A stretch of DNA of 64,000 bases from Natronobacterium gregoryi SP2 (GTDB lineage Archaea; Halobacteriota; Halobacteria; Halobacteriales; Natrialbaceae). The notes below the pieces were generated by a model. It was not told the DNA's origin, searched no databases, and saw only the letters and a program-made list of their open reading frames with translations. Numbering within the stretch: position 1 is the first letter of the stretch; every line of letters starts with the position of its first letter. Of the stretch, positions 52,191-61,836 are shown piece after piece. The position numbers and the translations under genes were made by a program. The stretch lies in contig NC_019792.1 in NCBI RefSeq assembly GCF_000230715.2, positions 2,666,001 to 2,730,000 of the forward strand. The letters are read 5' to 3'.

Positions 52191-52991
52191 TCAGCGCACC
52201 ATCGCTCGAGCGCGGGCGGAGATCGTCTCGCTCAGGAGGACGATGCCGAGGATAGCGATCAGTATCGTCAGGACGGCCGACCACCGGAACGCGTCGACGG
52301 AGTTGAACAGCTGGACGCCGATCCCGCCGGCACCGACCGCGCCGAGGATCGTCGCGCTACGGACGTTGATGTCCCACCGATAGACGCCGATCCCGACGAG
52401 TGCGGGCTTGATCTGGGGGATGACGCTGTAGAGCAGGACCTGGGACGAAGAGGCTCCGGTCGCACGGATCGCCTCGACCTGATCGAACCCGATCTCTTCG
52501 ATCTCTTCGCCGAGCAGTTTGGCGACGAATCCGACCGATCGGACGGCAATCGCGACCATCCCGGCGAACGCGCCGGGGCCGAACATGACGACGAACACCA
52601 TCGCCCAGATAACGACGTGAACCGATCGGGAGACAGTGACGATCAGCTTGCCGATCGCGTACGTAATCCGGTTTGGCGTCGTGTTTTTGGCTGCCAGGAA
52701 GGCGACTGGGACCGACGCAGTGAGGGCGATGATCGTCCCAACGACGGCGATGTGTACCGTCTCGAGCAGCGGCACGACGATTTCGGGCGCATACCCCCAG
52801 TCCGGCGGGAACATCCGGACCGCGAGGTCCAGTAGTTCGGCTGGCGCTGTTCGGATGTACTGGACGTCGAGCCCCATGTGGAGCCACGAGACGACGACTG
52901 TCCCCATGGCCACGAAAAACGCGGCGACCCGTTTCATTCGCTCTCGGGATTCGAAGCGTCGCCAGCGAGGACCGGAGTTCGTGGCCATCAC
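52191..52991 (-). CDS. phnE: Phosphonate-type ABC transporter permease, PhnE-like (second copy)
   Basis: A 266-residue permease with six helices and the binding-protein-dependent EAA-type loop (QVEAIRATGASSSQVLLYSVIPQIKP). It is clearly paralogous to the preceding permease, including the ending YRWDINVRSATILGAVGAGGIG. Together they form the membrane channel. It overlaps the end of the first permease by four bases. Confidence 0.87.
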   Translation of the reverse strand: MMATNSGPRWRRFESRERMKRVAAFFVAMGTVVVSWLHMGLDVQYIRTAPAELLDLAVRMFPPDWGYAPEIVVPLLETVHIAVVGTIIALTASVPVAFLAAKNTTPNRITYAIGKLIVTVSRSVHVVIWAMVFVVMFGPGAFAGMVAIAVRSVGFVAKLLGEEIEEIGFDQVEAIRATGASSSQVLLYSVIPQIKPALVGIGVYRWDINVRSATILGAVGAGGIGVQLFNSVDAFRWSAVLTILIAILGIVLLSETISARARAMVR

Positions 52992-53818
52992 TGAACCCTC
53001 CGTCGAACGTACGCGCTGAACAGTTCGCCAGCGAGGACGACGGCGATGATAGCGAGCAGGATCAGCGCTGCGAAGTCGTACTCGTACCGTTCGAACGATC
53101 GCAACAGCAACGTCCCGATGCCACCAGCGCCGACGATTCCGATGATAGTAGACGAGCGGATGTTGATGTCCCAGCGGTAGACGGTCAAGCCGACGAATCG
53201 TGGCGCGACCTGCGGGACGACCGCGTAGACGAGCGTCTGGAAACGCGAGGCACCGGTAGCGTCGATCGCCGCTTTCGCCCCCATGTCGATGTCCTCGATA
53301 TCCTCGGCGAACAGCTTCGAAAAGAAGCCGATCGTCAAATAGCTGATCGCGACGATACCGGCCAGCGGCCCGACCCCGACGGCTTTCACCGCGATGATGG
53401 CAACGATGAGTTCGTCGATCGCCCGCGTGATGCTAATGATCCCTCGACTGAGATAGTAGATCGGTCGGGGCGCAATGTTCTCTGCAGCACCGAACGCGAT
53501 CGGGAGCGAGATCAACACGCCGGTAAACGTCGCGACGAACGCCATCGCGATCGTCTCCCCCATGTAGCCGACGACCCGATCGACGTTTTCGCTCGCCGTG
53601 TTCGGCGGCACCATCGCCTCGAGGAGCAATAGGCCGTTGTTCACGCCGGTAAGCAGCCGTCCGAGGCTAACGTCCGCCAGCAGGGAGACGAGCGACCAGA
53701 GGACGAACAACGTCGCTCCGACGTAAACGGCCCACTTTACACGATGATTCCCGAACGTAGTCGGCCGCCGCCAGGTACGATCCGGCGGAAACTCCGAGTG
53801 TCCCTCTTCTGTCGCCAT
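52988..53818 (-). CDS. phnE: Phosphonate-type ABC transporter permease, PhnE-like (first copy)
   Basis: A 276-residue permease. Conserved parts: GETIAMAFVATFTGVLISLPIAFGAAENI, AKAAIDATGASRFQTLVYAVVPQVAP (EAA loop), and YRWDINIRSSTIIGIVGAGGIG. Start ATG 53818, overlapping the phnC stop. Codons upstream in the same frame are within phnC and unlikely. Confidence 0.88.
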   Translation of the reverse strand: MATEEGHSEFPPDRTWRRPTTFGNHRVKWAVYVGATLFVLWSLVSLLADVSLGRLLTGVNNGLLLLEAMVPPNTASENVDRVVGYMGETIAMAFVATFTGVLISLPIAFGAAENIAPRPIYYLSRGIISITRAIDELIVAIIAVKAVGVGPLAGIVAISYLTIGFFSKLFAEDIEDIDMGAKAAIDATGASRFQTLVYAVVPQVAPRFVGLTVYRWDINIRSSTIIGIVGAGGIGTLLLRSFERYEYDFAALILLAIIAVVLAGELFSAYVRRRVQ

Positions 53819-53819
53819 C

Positions 53820-54653
53820 TCAGTCCCCCGTGATTGTGGATTTGTCGGTGGGTTCTGTCTCGCCGGTGACGGTGTCGGAGCCCTCGACGTAGTTGCTCGA
53901 GGACTCGCCTGCGAGCGCTTTGCCGCGGTAGATGACATCTTTCGCGTTCTCGTCGAGGTCCGCCGTCGGGCCATCGAAGACGAGTTCCCCCTCGTGCAAG
54001 CCGAGAATGCGATCGGCGTACTCGACGGCCAGGTGGACTTCGTGGATGTTGATCAGGACGGGAATGTTCCGTTCGGCTGCGATCTCGGTGAGCAGTTCCA
54101 TCACGGCGTGTGAGGTGTCCGGATCGAGGCTGCTGGTCGGTTCGTCGGCGAGCAGGATTTTCGGTTCCTGGACGACAGCACGGGCGATCCCGACGCGCTG
54201 GCGTTGCCCACCGGACAGTTCGTCCGCGCGTTTGTTCTCCATCCCACCGAGACCGACCGTCTCGAGGATATCGTAGGCCATTTCGACGTCTTCCTGGGGG
54301 AAGTTCCGACGCAAGGCCGCCCAGTTCGAGACGTAGCCGAGTCGGCCGGAGAGTACGTTCTCCATGACGGTGAGCCGTTCGACGAGGTTGTACTCCTGAA
54401 AGACCATCCCGACGTTTCGCCGTGCAGTTTTCATCTCGCCGCTGTCGAGTGCGGTGAGTTCAGTTCCGTCGAGGGTGACTTCGCCTTCGGTCGGATCGGT
54501 CAATCGGTTGATACACCGGATGAACGTCGACTTTCCGGCACCGCTCGGTCCGATCATCGCGACGATCTCGTTCCCCTCGATAGTGGTTGAGACGCCGGTT
54601 AGCGCTTCGTCGCCGGTCGGGTACACCTTCCGTAAGTTCGTAACTTCGAGCAT
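53820..54653 (-). CDS. phnC: Phosphonate-type ABC transporter ATP-binding protein PhnC
   Basis: A 277-residue ATPase: Walker [19 protein letters not shown]-loop [17 protein letters not shown] (PhnC-typical), signature [15 protein letters not shown], Walker [16 protein letters not shown], and switch His in [19 protein letters not shown]. The last 35 residues are an acidic Thr-rich tail. It follows phnD by about 20 bases. Confidence 0.92.
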   Translation of the reverse strand: MLEVTNLRKVYPTGDEALTGVSTTIEGNEIVAMIGPSGAGKSTFIRCINRLTDPTEGEVTLDGTELTALDSGEMKTARRNVGMVFQEYNLVERLTVMENVLSGRLGYVSNWAALRRNFPQEDVEMAYDILETVGLGGMENKRADELSGGQRQRVGIARAVVQEPKILLADEPTSSLDPDTSHAVMELLTEIAAERNIPVLINIHEVHLAVEYADRILGLHEGELVFDGPTADLDENAKDVIYRGKALAGESSSNYVEGSDTVTGETEPTDKSTITGD

Positions 54654-54674
54654 TGATAGAGATGGACGTGTGAT

Positions 54675-55862
54675 CTAGAGGTTCGCTTCGTCGTACTCGA
54701 CCCCGTTGTACTGTTGATTGAGCATCACGTCGTGCCAGTGATTCACGTAGTCGACCTCCACGTAGGTCGGATAGCCCGCCTCTTCACCGAAGACGGTTCC
54801 CGACCAGTCCGTGTTCAGGAAGGTCTCTCGAGCGCCCTCGATGATCTCTTCGTGGAGGTTGTACCGGTACCCAACCGGGCCCGACGGGAATGGGTCGGCT
54901 GCCCAGACGACTTTGAAGTCGTCCCAGCTAATGTCGTCGACCGCGTCGATGGTCCGTTCGATACACGTACTACAGATCGGGCCACAGTCGTAGTCCCCGT
55001 ATGCGATTCCGCGAGCGGACTGTTCGTGTCCGCCCGACATCTCGGGGTCGTAGTTCTCGCCTCTGGTGAGCCCGAAGTGTTCGTCGAACAGCGCGGACGG
55101 AGCCTGGTTCCCCGAGTTCGACGACTCTTCGGTATGTGCGGCCCGGAAGTCGTTGAAGTCCTCGACGCTCTGTATGTCGTCCAGCCCCGCGCGGGTGATC
55201 GCCAGCAGTCGGTACCCGAACTCGCCGTCCCCCTCGATCCCCATCGCCAGGGGAACCATCCCAGCCATGTTCACGCCGAACGGCGTGTTGCCGGTCGCGA
55301 AGTTCGCGATGTGGATTCGCTCGGAGCGCATCCCCTCGACGACCGCCGCATAACTCTCGATCGTCTGAAACTCGACGCTTCGACCCGTTTCCGCCTCGAG
55401 TTTCTCGATCATCGGCTCCAGCTGATCGGCGTAGGCCTGTTCGCTGTCTTCCCGGGGTAGATCAGCGTACACGATCGGGTCCGGGTCGATCCACGCCGAC
55501 GGATCGTCCGGGTGGTCGCGCGGTTCGGTACCGTAGACGGCCTCGGTACGGCCACGGTCACCCATGTTCTCGAGGTCGAACTCGGTCCCACGAACGAAGT
55601 CGTTCTCGTCGATGAGCCCCCCGAGGTAGTTGTTGTTCTCCCAGTCCGGGTTCTCCGGGTCGAAGTCCGTCGAGAGCATCGGGTCTCGCGGTTCGCCGCT
55701 ATCACTGCCGCTGTCACCGCCGAGACCAGCCCCGGCCTGCCCTCCACCGTCGTCCCCGTCCAGACAGCCGGCGAGAAGCGACGTGGCGATTGTGCCGGTC
55801 GCCAGTACGAAAGTTCGTCTCGAGGACCGTCCGCTCTGAGTCGCGTGTCTGTCTGCCATCAC
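54675..55862 (-). CDS. phnD: Phosphonate-type substrate-binding lipoprotein PhnD
   Basis: A 395-residue protein with a Tat lipoprotein signal (SSRRTFVLATGTIATSLLAGC; lipidated Cys about 32). The mature part has PhnD-family features: a SVEFQTIESYAAVVEGMRSERIHIANF segment, FGVNMAGMVPLAM, and a C-terminal RETFLNTDW. No C-P lyase or phosphonatase is encoded nearby, so the ligand could be a phosphonate, phosphite or organophosphate. First gene of the operon; ATG at 55862 or the next Met. Confidence 0.87.
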   Translation of the reverse strand: MMADRHATQSGRSSRRTFVLATGTIATSLLAGCLDGDDGGGQAGAGLGGDSGSDSGEPRDPMLSTDFDPENPDWENNNYLGGLIDENDFVRGTEFDLENMGDRGRTEAVYGTEPRDHPDDPSAWIDPDPIVYADLPREDSEQAYADQLEPMIEKLEAETGRSVEFQTIESYAAVVEGMRSERIHIANFATGNTPFGVNMAGMVPLAMGIEGDGEFGYRLLAITRAGLDDIQSVEDFNDFRAAHTEESSNSGNQAPSALFDEHFGLTRGENYDPEMSGGHEQSARGIAYGDYDCGPICSTCIERTIDAVDDISWDDFKVVWAADPFPSGPVGYRYNLHEEIIEGARETFLNTDWSGTVFGEEAGYPTYVEVDYVNHWHDVMLNQQYNGVEYDEANL

Positions 55863-55887
55863 TCATGGATCGAAAGGCCTCGACAAA

Positions 55888-55910
55888 TACTCCTTATATT
55901 TCTTATATGT
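55888..55910 (-). promoter_or_regulatory. Promoter region of the phn-type operon
   Basis: The minus strand reads ACATATAAGAAATATAAGGAG, a direct repeat of ATATAAG-type sequence with 10-bp periodicity, 25-45 bases before the phnD start. It contains a TATA box; the repeat may also be a regulator site. Confidence 0.45.
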
Positions 55911-56085
55911 CTGGACAGGGAACTGAACGTACCGGGAACGGGAGTGTGGGTGACACACCAAACACACAGTCGACTCCGTTCCGCTACGTACTGCTCGGTA
56001 CGTCGACGGACCCTCAGGGAGCGATCCACTCGCGTACACACCCCAAATACTCGCGTTCAAGAGCCTACACGCCGGAGACCCGTTC

Positions 56086-56772
56086 GTGATTCGGAATCAG
56101 CTCTTTCGACACGGCCCTGCCGAGCCACCGGGCTTCGATCCGTCGGCAGTGCCGAATGAGCCAATCGACGAGACCCGGCAGGTCGACGGGCAGGAGTACT
56201 ACTGTCGAACCGTCGAATCGCCGACTGGCACCTGGACGCTCGCGTTCGGTCGTCCTACGAGCGGTTCCGAGTCCCGTCTGTTTCGAATCCAGAACGGACG
56301 GATCGTCGACGACCGACCGGTTACTCGTCCCACCAACGGCGCGATCGCCGACGACGGCACGGTCGCCGTCGTCAGCGGCACCGACTCGACGGAGATTGGT
56401 TCGACACTCGAGGTGTTCGGCTCGGGTGAACCGATGTTCTCACGGCGATTCGACGCGACGCTGGGTCGTCCCGCGATTCGTCCAGACGGTGACTTGGTCG
56501 CGATTGCCACCCGGCCGCCGGCGTCGACGATGTCTCTGCTCGACGTGTTCTCGAGTGAGCTACGAGCCACGCACGCAGTACGCGGACGCACACCCCGCGT
56601 CCTCGGGTTCCACGGCGACGATCGATATCTCTACGTCGGGATTGGGTCGGGCAAGGAACCCTATTTCGGAATCGATGCCGACGGCGACGTCGTCTGGGGT
56701 TGCGACCGGTATCAGGCGACGAGACCACTACGGGACCGGGTCGAATCGGCGTTCGAGACGCTTCGCTCTTGA
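56086..56772 (+). CDS. Hypothetical cytosolic protein, beta-propeller-like
   Basis: A 228-residue protein from a GTG. Repeated strand patterns (GAIADDGTVAVVSG, AIRPDGDLVAIATR, GFHGDDRYLYVGIG) look like blades of a WD40/PQQ-like propeller, but too few for a closed ring. No signal peptide or metal site. It lies between two phosphorus-related operons but is on the opposite strand. Function unknown. Confidence 0.65.
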   Translation: MIRNQLFRHGPAEPPGFDPSAVPNEPIDETRQVDGQEYYCRTVESPTGTWTLAFGRPTSGSESRLFRIQNGRIVDDRPVTRPTNGAIADDGTVAVVSGTDSTEIGSTLEVFGSGEPMFSRRFDATLGRPAIRPDGDLVAIATRPPASTMSLLDVFSSELRATHAVRGRTPRVLGFHGDDRYLYVGIGSGKEPYFGIDADGDVVWGCDRYQATRPLRDRVESAFETLRS

Positions 56773-56816
56773 TACCGTCTCGATGGAAAAGCCCTCTCGA
56801 CCGCTCCGTTTCGGAT

Positions 56817-57248
56817 TTACGTTCCGGCCTGTGCCTCGAGTTCGTCGAACAACGCTTCGACACGAGTACGAATCTCATCGCGGAGTTCGCGAACCGCCGC
56901 GAGCGACCGGCCGTGTGGATCGGTCAGCTCCCAGTCCCGGGCATCGCCGCGCCAGGTAGCAGGACAGATGCCATCGGCAGAGCATCCCATCGTGATGACG
57001 ATGTCACTGGTTTCGATCCCCTCGGGTGTGATTTCTCGTGGCTGCCGGTCGGAGAGATCGGCACCAACCTCGTTCATTGCCGTCAGTACGACGTCGTGAA
57101 CGCTGTTAGCGGGAGCAGTCCCGCCTGTCCGGATACGAACGTCGTCTTCGAGCCCCCGTTTCGACCGTTCCCGTTCAGCGAACGCGGTCGCCATCTGACT
57201 CCGGCCAGCGTTTTGCACGCAAACGAAACTGAGTGTCGTTGGATTCAT
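56817..57248 (-). CDS. arsC: Low-molecular-weight phosphatase / arsenate reductase ArsC family
   Basis: A 143-residue protein with the LMW-PTP P-loop FVCVQNAGRSQMA (C-x5-R at residues 10-16), a redox-type Cys pair candidate in GCSADGICPATW, and the general-acid Asp in WELTDPHGRS. This fits thioredoxin-coupled ArsC. It is the last gene of the pst operon, overlapping the regulator by four bases. Phosphate transporters also take up arsenate, which makes arsenate reductase a sensible companion (inference). Confidence 0.87.
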   Translation of the reverse strand: MNPTTLSFVCVQNAGRSQMATAFAERERSKRGLEDDVRIRTGGTAPANSVHDVVLTAMNEVGADLSDRQPREITPEGIETSDIVITMGCSADGICPATWRGDARDWELTDPHGRSLAAVRELRDEIRTRVEALFDELEAQAGT

Positions 57249-58279
57249 AGCTGTGATCGTCGGTTGCTCGTGTCTCGGTCGGTGAGCATCGGTTCGGTCA
57301 TCGTGTCGGCGATCAGACGACTGTCCGTCGTCGTTTGTCGTAGTCGTCCGATAACCACACCGTACTGGTACGCATTTGTCTCTGCCCCGTCGTAGGGATA
57401 CTGATCGAACTCGTCTAGGCGCTGTTCGACAGCGCCTGCCCTCTCGTACGCTGTCTCGGCGTCTCCCTCGAGTGCCGACTCGAGAACCTCACGGACGGCA
57501 GCAGCGATCGGCTCGAGGCGATCGGCAACCGGTCCGTCGGGGGGCGCTGTTTGTCGTGTCGCGATCGTCGCGATACGTGCCGCGTGGTCAGCGATTCGCT
57601 CCAGACTCTGGGCAACTCGGTACTCGCGGAACGCCGCGACCCGGTCGGTACCGAGTTGTTCTATCTCGTGTACGTTTTCGAGACCACGGTGAAACCCTCG
57701 GGAAACGAACGTAGACAGGCGATCGATGTCGTCGTCGCGGGCGATCACACGTTCGGCGAGCTCTTCGTCGCCGGTTACGAAAGCTGTGATCGCGTCGGTA
57801 TACATTTCGGCGAGGAGTTGCCGTTCCTGGGCGATCGTTTGCGGGAGCGACACGTCACTGGCAGCTAGCACGTTCGCGATTGTCAGACACTCACCGCTTG
57901 CTTCCTGGACGGTGAGCCCGATACGTCGGCTCGTCGTCCGGTCGATAGCACGTCTACACCCCGAATCAGTCCCCTCGAGGTTCGTAACCGTGATTCGGTC
58001 GAAGCCAGCCTCGTACGCAGCGTCGATCCGGCACAACACGACTTCGTCAGTCACGGTGCTCGCGTCGATCGTCACGGTCCGGTCCTGGGCGGAGACGGTA
58101 TCGGGCGCAGCGACCAGTCGATCTTCGTGGGGATAGAGGTACATCGACATCCCCGGCTCGAGGTCCTGCTCGACCGCCCACGATTTCGGCAGTGAAACGG
58201 CGAACGTCGAGTCACCAACTAGCTGGACCGTCCGTTCGACAGGGCCGTCGGAACCGTTCGTTAGCGCTTCGTGTCCCAT
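57245..58279 (-). CDS. AbrB-PhoU fusion, phosphate uptake regulator
   Basis: A 344-residue protein. An N-terminal SpoVT/AbrB-like swapped-hairpin (RTVQLVGDSTFAVSLPKSW, about 15-55) is followed by a PhoU-type helical domain (EMYTDAITAFVTGDEELAERVIARDDDIDRL and a second bundle EPIAAAVREVLESALEGDAETAYERAGAVEQRLDEF). The arrangement suggests DNA binding plus sensing of Pst state. It starts on the last base of the phoU stop. A similar protein is encoded divergently at 63632. Confidence 0.87.
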   Translation of the reverse strand: MGHEALTNGSDGPVERTVQLVGDSTFAVSLPKSWAVEQDLEPGMSMYLYPHEDRLVAAPDTVSAQDRTVTIDASTVTDEVVLCRIDAAYEAGFDRITVTNLEGTDSGCRRAIDRTTSRRIGLTVQEASGECLTIANVLAASDVSLPQTIAQERQLLAEMYTDAITAFVTGDEELAERVIARDDDIDRLSTFVSRGFHRGLENVHEIEQLGTDRVAAFREYRVAQSLERIADHAARIATIATRQTAPPDGPVADRLEPIAAAVREVLESALEGDAETAYERAGAVEQRLDEFDQYPYDGAETNAYQYGVVIGRLRQTTTDSRLIADTMTEPMLTDRDTSNRRSQL

Positions 58280-58938
58280 CAGTAGAGGAGTGTCTCGTCG
58301 TTGTCGACCATATACAGCGTTCGTGCAGCGACGTTGACCGCGTGGTCACCGACCCGTTCCAGATCGCGGATCGTCAGCAGCATCCGCGAGACGTCCTCGA
58401 GCAGTTGCTCGTCCGAGGGGTCGGCCGCCAGTAGCTCCCGGACGACGGTCCGACTTGCTCGTTCACAGAGCACATCGATCTCGTCGTCCGTCGCAGCGAT
58501 TTCGTGGGTCGCCGCCGCATCGTCTGTCGCGTACGCCTGCATCGCAGCCTCGAGCAGCAGGATCGTCTCGGTGCCGATGTGGACGACGTCGACCTCCGGG
58601 TAGCGCTCGCGGCCGGACTGTGTCGCGTACGCTGCGAGGTTCACGGCGAGGTCGCCGACCCGTTCGAGGTCCGTGATGATCTTGAACGACGAGGCGACGA
58701 ATCGCAAGTCGCTCGCAACGGGCTGTTGGAGTGCGAGCAATTCGACGCAGTCGCCCTCAAGGTCGAGGTACAGCTGATTAATTTCGTGGTCTCCCTCGAT
58801 CACGCTCTCGGCGAGCGCCTCGTCGCCCGTCTCGTAGGCCTCGAGTGCACGCCGAAACCGTTGACAGACGACGTCGCTCATCTCGAGGACGTCCTCCTGC
58901 AGTTCGTAGAGTTGCTCCTGGTAGGTATCTCTCGACAT
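58279..58938 (-). CDS. phoU: Phosphate signalling protein PhoU
   Basis: A 219-residue all-helical protein with two PhoU repeats, each with the metal-cluster pattern of acidic residues spaced as ExxxD (VIEGDHEINQLYLDLE and AATDDEIDVLCERA, plus DLERVGDLAVNLAAYA and DLERVGDHAVNVAARTL). It links the Pst transporter to its regulators. ATG at 58938, 2 bases after pstB. Confidence 0.92.
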   Translation of the reverse strand: MSRDTYQEQLYELQEDVLEMSDVVCQRFRRALEAYETGDEALAESVIEGDHEINQLYLDLEGDCVELLALQQPVASDLRFVASSFKIITDLERVGDLAVNLAAYATQSGRERYPEVDVVHIGTETILLLEAAMQAYATDDAAATHEIAATDDEIDVLCERASRTVVRELLAADPSDEQLLEDVSRMLLTIRDLERVGDHAVNVAARTLYMVDNDETLLY

Positions 58939-58940
58939 GG

Positions 58941-59828
58941 TTATCCAAACTTGCCGGTGATGTAGTCCTCGACGCGATCGTCATCGGGGTTCTCGAAGAT
59001 CCTCGCGGTGTCGTCGAACTCGACGAGTTCGCCGCCGGTGAGGAAGACGGCCGTTTTGTCGGAGATACGGGCCGCCTGTTGCATGTTGTGGGTGACGATG
59101 ATAACCGTATACTCCTCGACGAGTTCGTCGATGAGGTCCTCGATCTTCGAGGCGGCGACGGGGTCGAGTGCGGAGGTCGGTTCGTCCATCAGGATAACCT
59201 CGGGATCGGTCGCGATGGCGCGAGCGATGCAAAGACGCTGTTGCTGGCCGCCCGAGAGGTCGAGACCCGACTCCCCGAGTTGATCGTGTACTTCGTCCCA
59301 CAGCGCGGCCCCGCGAAGTGCGCGTTCGACCGCTTCGTCGAGGTCAACGTCGTCGGCTTTTCCCTGGACGCGAAGGCCGTAGGCGACGTTGTCGTAGATC
59401 GACTTCGGGAACGGGTTCGGCGACTGGAACACCTGGCCGATCTTCCGGCGCAAGGCGACGGGATCGACGTCCTCGTCGTAGACGTTCTTCCCGCGGAAGT
59501 AGAGGTCGCCCTCTACGCGTGCGGCTGCGATCCGGTCGTTCATCCGGTTGATCGAGCGAAGGAACGTCGACTTCCCACAACCCGAGGGACCGATCATCGC
59601 CGTTACGCGGTTTTCGGGGATCTCGATCGTGACATCCGAGAGCGCGCGGTCGTCGCCGTAGTAGACAGCTAGGTTCTCCGCCCGGACGATCGTATCGGGG
59701 CAGCCGGTGGTACGACTCGAGTCCGGGCCGACGCTGATGTCGGTCTCGATGATCGTGTCGTCCGGCGGGCCCTCCGTTTCGCTCGTCGATTCGCCAGTCG
59801 TCCGTTCGTTCGTGGTGTTGCTAGACAT
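58941..59828 (-). CDS. pstB: Phosphate ABC transporter ATP-binding protein PstB
   Basis: A 295-residue ATPase: a 50-residue hydrophilic N-terminal extension, then Walker [20 protein letters not shown] (the PstB-typical form), Q-loop [18 protein letters not shown], signature [15 protein letters not shown], Walker [14 protein letters not shown] and switch His [13 protein letters not shown]. Overlaps the end of pstA by eight bases. Confidence 0.95.
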   Translation of the reverse strand: MSSNTTNERTTGESTSETEGPPDDTIIETDISVGPDSSRTTGCPDTIVRAENLAVYYGDDRALSDVTIEIPENRVTAMIGPSGCGKSTFLRSINRMNDRIAAARVEGDLYFRGKNVYDEDVDPVALRRKIGQVFQSPNPFPKSIYDNVAYGLRVQGKADDVDLDEAVERALRGAALWDEVHDQLGESGLDLSGGQQQRLCIARAIATDPEVILMDEPTSALDPVAASKIEDLIDELVEEYTVIIVTHNMQQAARISDKTAVFLTGGELVEFDDTARIFENPDDDRVEDYITGKFG

Positions 59829-60741
59829 TGCTGATCGATCCGCCGTCGGTTTCGTATCGGTTCCGCAGATAGCCCGCGAGGGCGTACATTGCGACCAGGA
59901 ACAACAGTAAGACGACGATGCCGAGTGCCGCCAGCCCGTTGAACATCCGGTCGGCCTGGTAGGTCCAGTTGTAGATCTGGGTCGGCATCGCGCTGAACGA
60001 CGAGAGTGGCCCCGACGGGTACCGCGTCGCGTGCAGCATGGTTCCGACCATGATCAGCGGGGCCGTCTCGCCGATGGCGCGGGCGAGCGCCAGAATCGTG
60101 CCGGTGAGGATACCGGGCATCGCCTGTGGGAGGACGACACGGCGGATCGTCTGCCACTTCGTCGCGCCCATGGCGTAGGAGCCGTCGCGGACGCTGCTTG
60201 GCACGGCCCGGATCGATTCGATCGTGGCGACGATGATGATCGGGACGATCAACAGCGCGAGGGCGATCGCTCCCGCGAGGATGACCGAACCCAATCCAGC
60301 GTCGTTGACGATCAACGCCAGAACGAGCAGTCCGTAGACGATCGACGGGACACCAGCGAGGTTTGCGAGATTTGCCTCGATCAGCCGGGTGGTGCGGTTT
60401 TCCGGGGCGTACTCGACCAGGTAGATCGCGCAACCGACGGCGATAAAGAAGGCTAGTACGGCCGTCAGTCCGATCAGCCAGAGCGAGGCGAGTATCGACG
60501 CCCCGAAGCCAGCGCGTTCCGGACGCGACGAGGACGTGGCCGTGAGGAACGTACCGATGTCGATGTCGAACGTCGATAGCGCCTGGCCGGCCTCCCAGAT
60601 TACGTCCGCGATCAACAGCACCAGCATGACGAGTCCGAACAGCGATGCGACGACGAGCGTGCCGTAGAACAGCCGGTTAACCAACTTTTCCCGCGTCAGG
60701 TCGACGTCAGCGAGGAATCCAGGTTCGCGTTTCGTACTCAT
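59821..60741 (-). CDS. pstA: Phosphate ABC transporter permease PstA
   Basis: A 306-residue permease with six helices, family segments [31 protein letters not shown] and [25 protein letters not shown] (EAA loop), [16 protein letters not shown]. Start ATG 60741 overlapping the pstC stop by four bases. Confidence 0.93.
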   Translation of the reverse strand: MSTKREPGFLADVDLTREKLVNRLFYGTLVVASLFGLVMLVLLIADVIWEAGQALSTFDIDIGTFLTATSSSRPERAGFGASILASLWLIGLTAVLAFFIAVGCAIYLVEYAPENRTTRLIEANLANLAGVPSIVYGLLVLALIVNDAGLGSVILAGAIALALLIVPIIIVATIESIRAVPSSVRDGSYAMGATKWQTIRRVVLPQAMPGILTGTILALARAIGETAPLIMVGTMLHATRYPSGPLSSFSAMPTQIYNWTYQADRMFNGLAALGIVVLLLFLVAMYALAGYLRNRYETDGGSISNV

Positions 60742-61814
60742 CGGTACTCCTCCTGGAATCGCTGTTTCAATCGGTCGTTGAGCAAGTTCATCGTAAGCGT
60801 CAGCAGGAACAACAGCAGGCCAACAGCGAACAGGCTCTGGTACTCCACGGTCCCGACCGCGGACGTCCCGCGGGCCATCGAGACCAGATAGGCGGTCATC
60901 GTCATAATTTCGTCGAAGGGGTTCACCGTGAGGGTCGGATTGAACCCCGCGGCGAGCGTGACTGCCATCGTCTCTCCGATCGCTCGTGAGAGCGCAAGGA
61001 TGTACGACGCGAAGATCCCCGATACCGCCGCTGGAAGGACGATTCGGGTCGACACCTGATACTTCGTCGCCCCGAGAGCGTACGCCCCGTCTCTGAGATC
61101 GTCGGGCACTGCCTGCATCGCGTCTTCACTGATCGACGACACCATCGGAATCGTCATCGTGCCGACGACGACGATCCCGGCAAGCATACTGTATCGGCCG
61201 ACGCTAGCCCCCAGCATCCAGGCCGAAACCGGCTCGAGGAGGAACGGTGCGAGGTGACTGATCGAGTCGAGTCCCGAACCGATCGGGTTCAGGATGTCGG
61301 TCGCGATCCCGTCGACCAGTATGGGCGTAACGAACGAAATCGCGAAGTAGCCGTAGACGATCGTCGGGATGCCGGCGAGCACCTCGAGGATCGGCTTGAG
61401 CTTGTTTCGCGTTCCAGTCGAGGCATACTCGGAGAGGTACAGTGCCGTCGCGGTTCCGATGGGAATCGAGACCAGCCCGGCACCGATCGTGATCGCGAGC
61501 GTCCCCCAGACGATGGGTAAGACGCCGTGTGCAGGCGTGGCATGAGCGGGTGCCCACCGGGTCCCGGTGAAGAACTCGACGAACGAGACCGTCCGTTCGA
61601 CGGCTTCGCCCGCAAAGAGCATCTCGCTGATCCGGGCACCGAAGAAGTAACTCGCCGCGTTGTCGAACAGGACCAGGAAGATGGCGACCGTCGTCACGAC
61701 GGTGACCGCCGCACAGCCGAAAAGGAGCCGACGAATCCGCCGGTTCCGTTCGTGGGCAGCCTCGAGGCTGTCGTCGCCCGAGATTCCCGGTCCCGATTGT
61801 GGTTCGGTACTCAT
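60738..61814 (-). CDS. pstC: Phosphate ABC transporter permease PstC
   Basis: A 358-residue permease: an N-terminal hydrophilic part, then helices and conserved YLSEYASTGTRNKLKPILEVLAGIPTIVYGYFA and ALGATKYQVSTRIVLPAAVSGI (EAA loop), ALSRAIGETMAVTLAAG. Start ATG 61814, 22 bases after pstS; codons upstream in frame overlap pstS and are rejected. Confidence 0.93.
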   Translation of the reverse strand: MSTEPQSGPGISGDDSLEAAHERNRRIRRLLFGCAAVTVVTTVAIFLVLFDNAASYFFGARISEMLFAGEAVERTVSFVEFFTGTRWAPAHATPAHGVLPIVWGTLAITIGAGLVSIPIGTATALYLSEYASTGTRNKLKPILEVLAGIPTIVYGYFAISFVTPILVDGIATDILNPIGSGLDSISHLAPFLLEPVSAWMLGASVGRYSMLAGIVVVGTMTIPMVSSISEDAMQAVPDDLRDGAYALGATKYQVSTRIVLPAAVSGIFASYILALSRAIGETMAVTLAAGFNPTLTVNPFDEIMTMTAYLVSMARGTSAVGTVEYQSLFAVGLLLFLLTLTMNLLNDRLKQRFQEEYR

Positions 61815-61836
61815 GGGTACGTAAGCGTCAGTCGGC

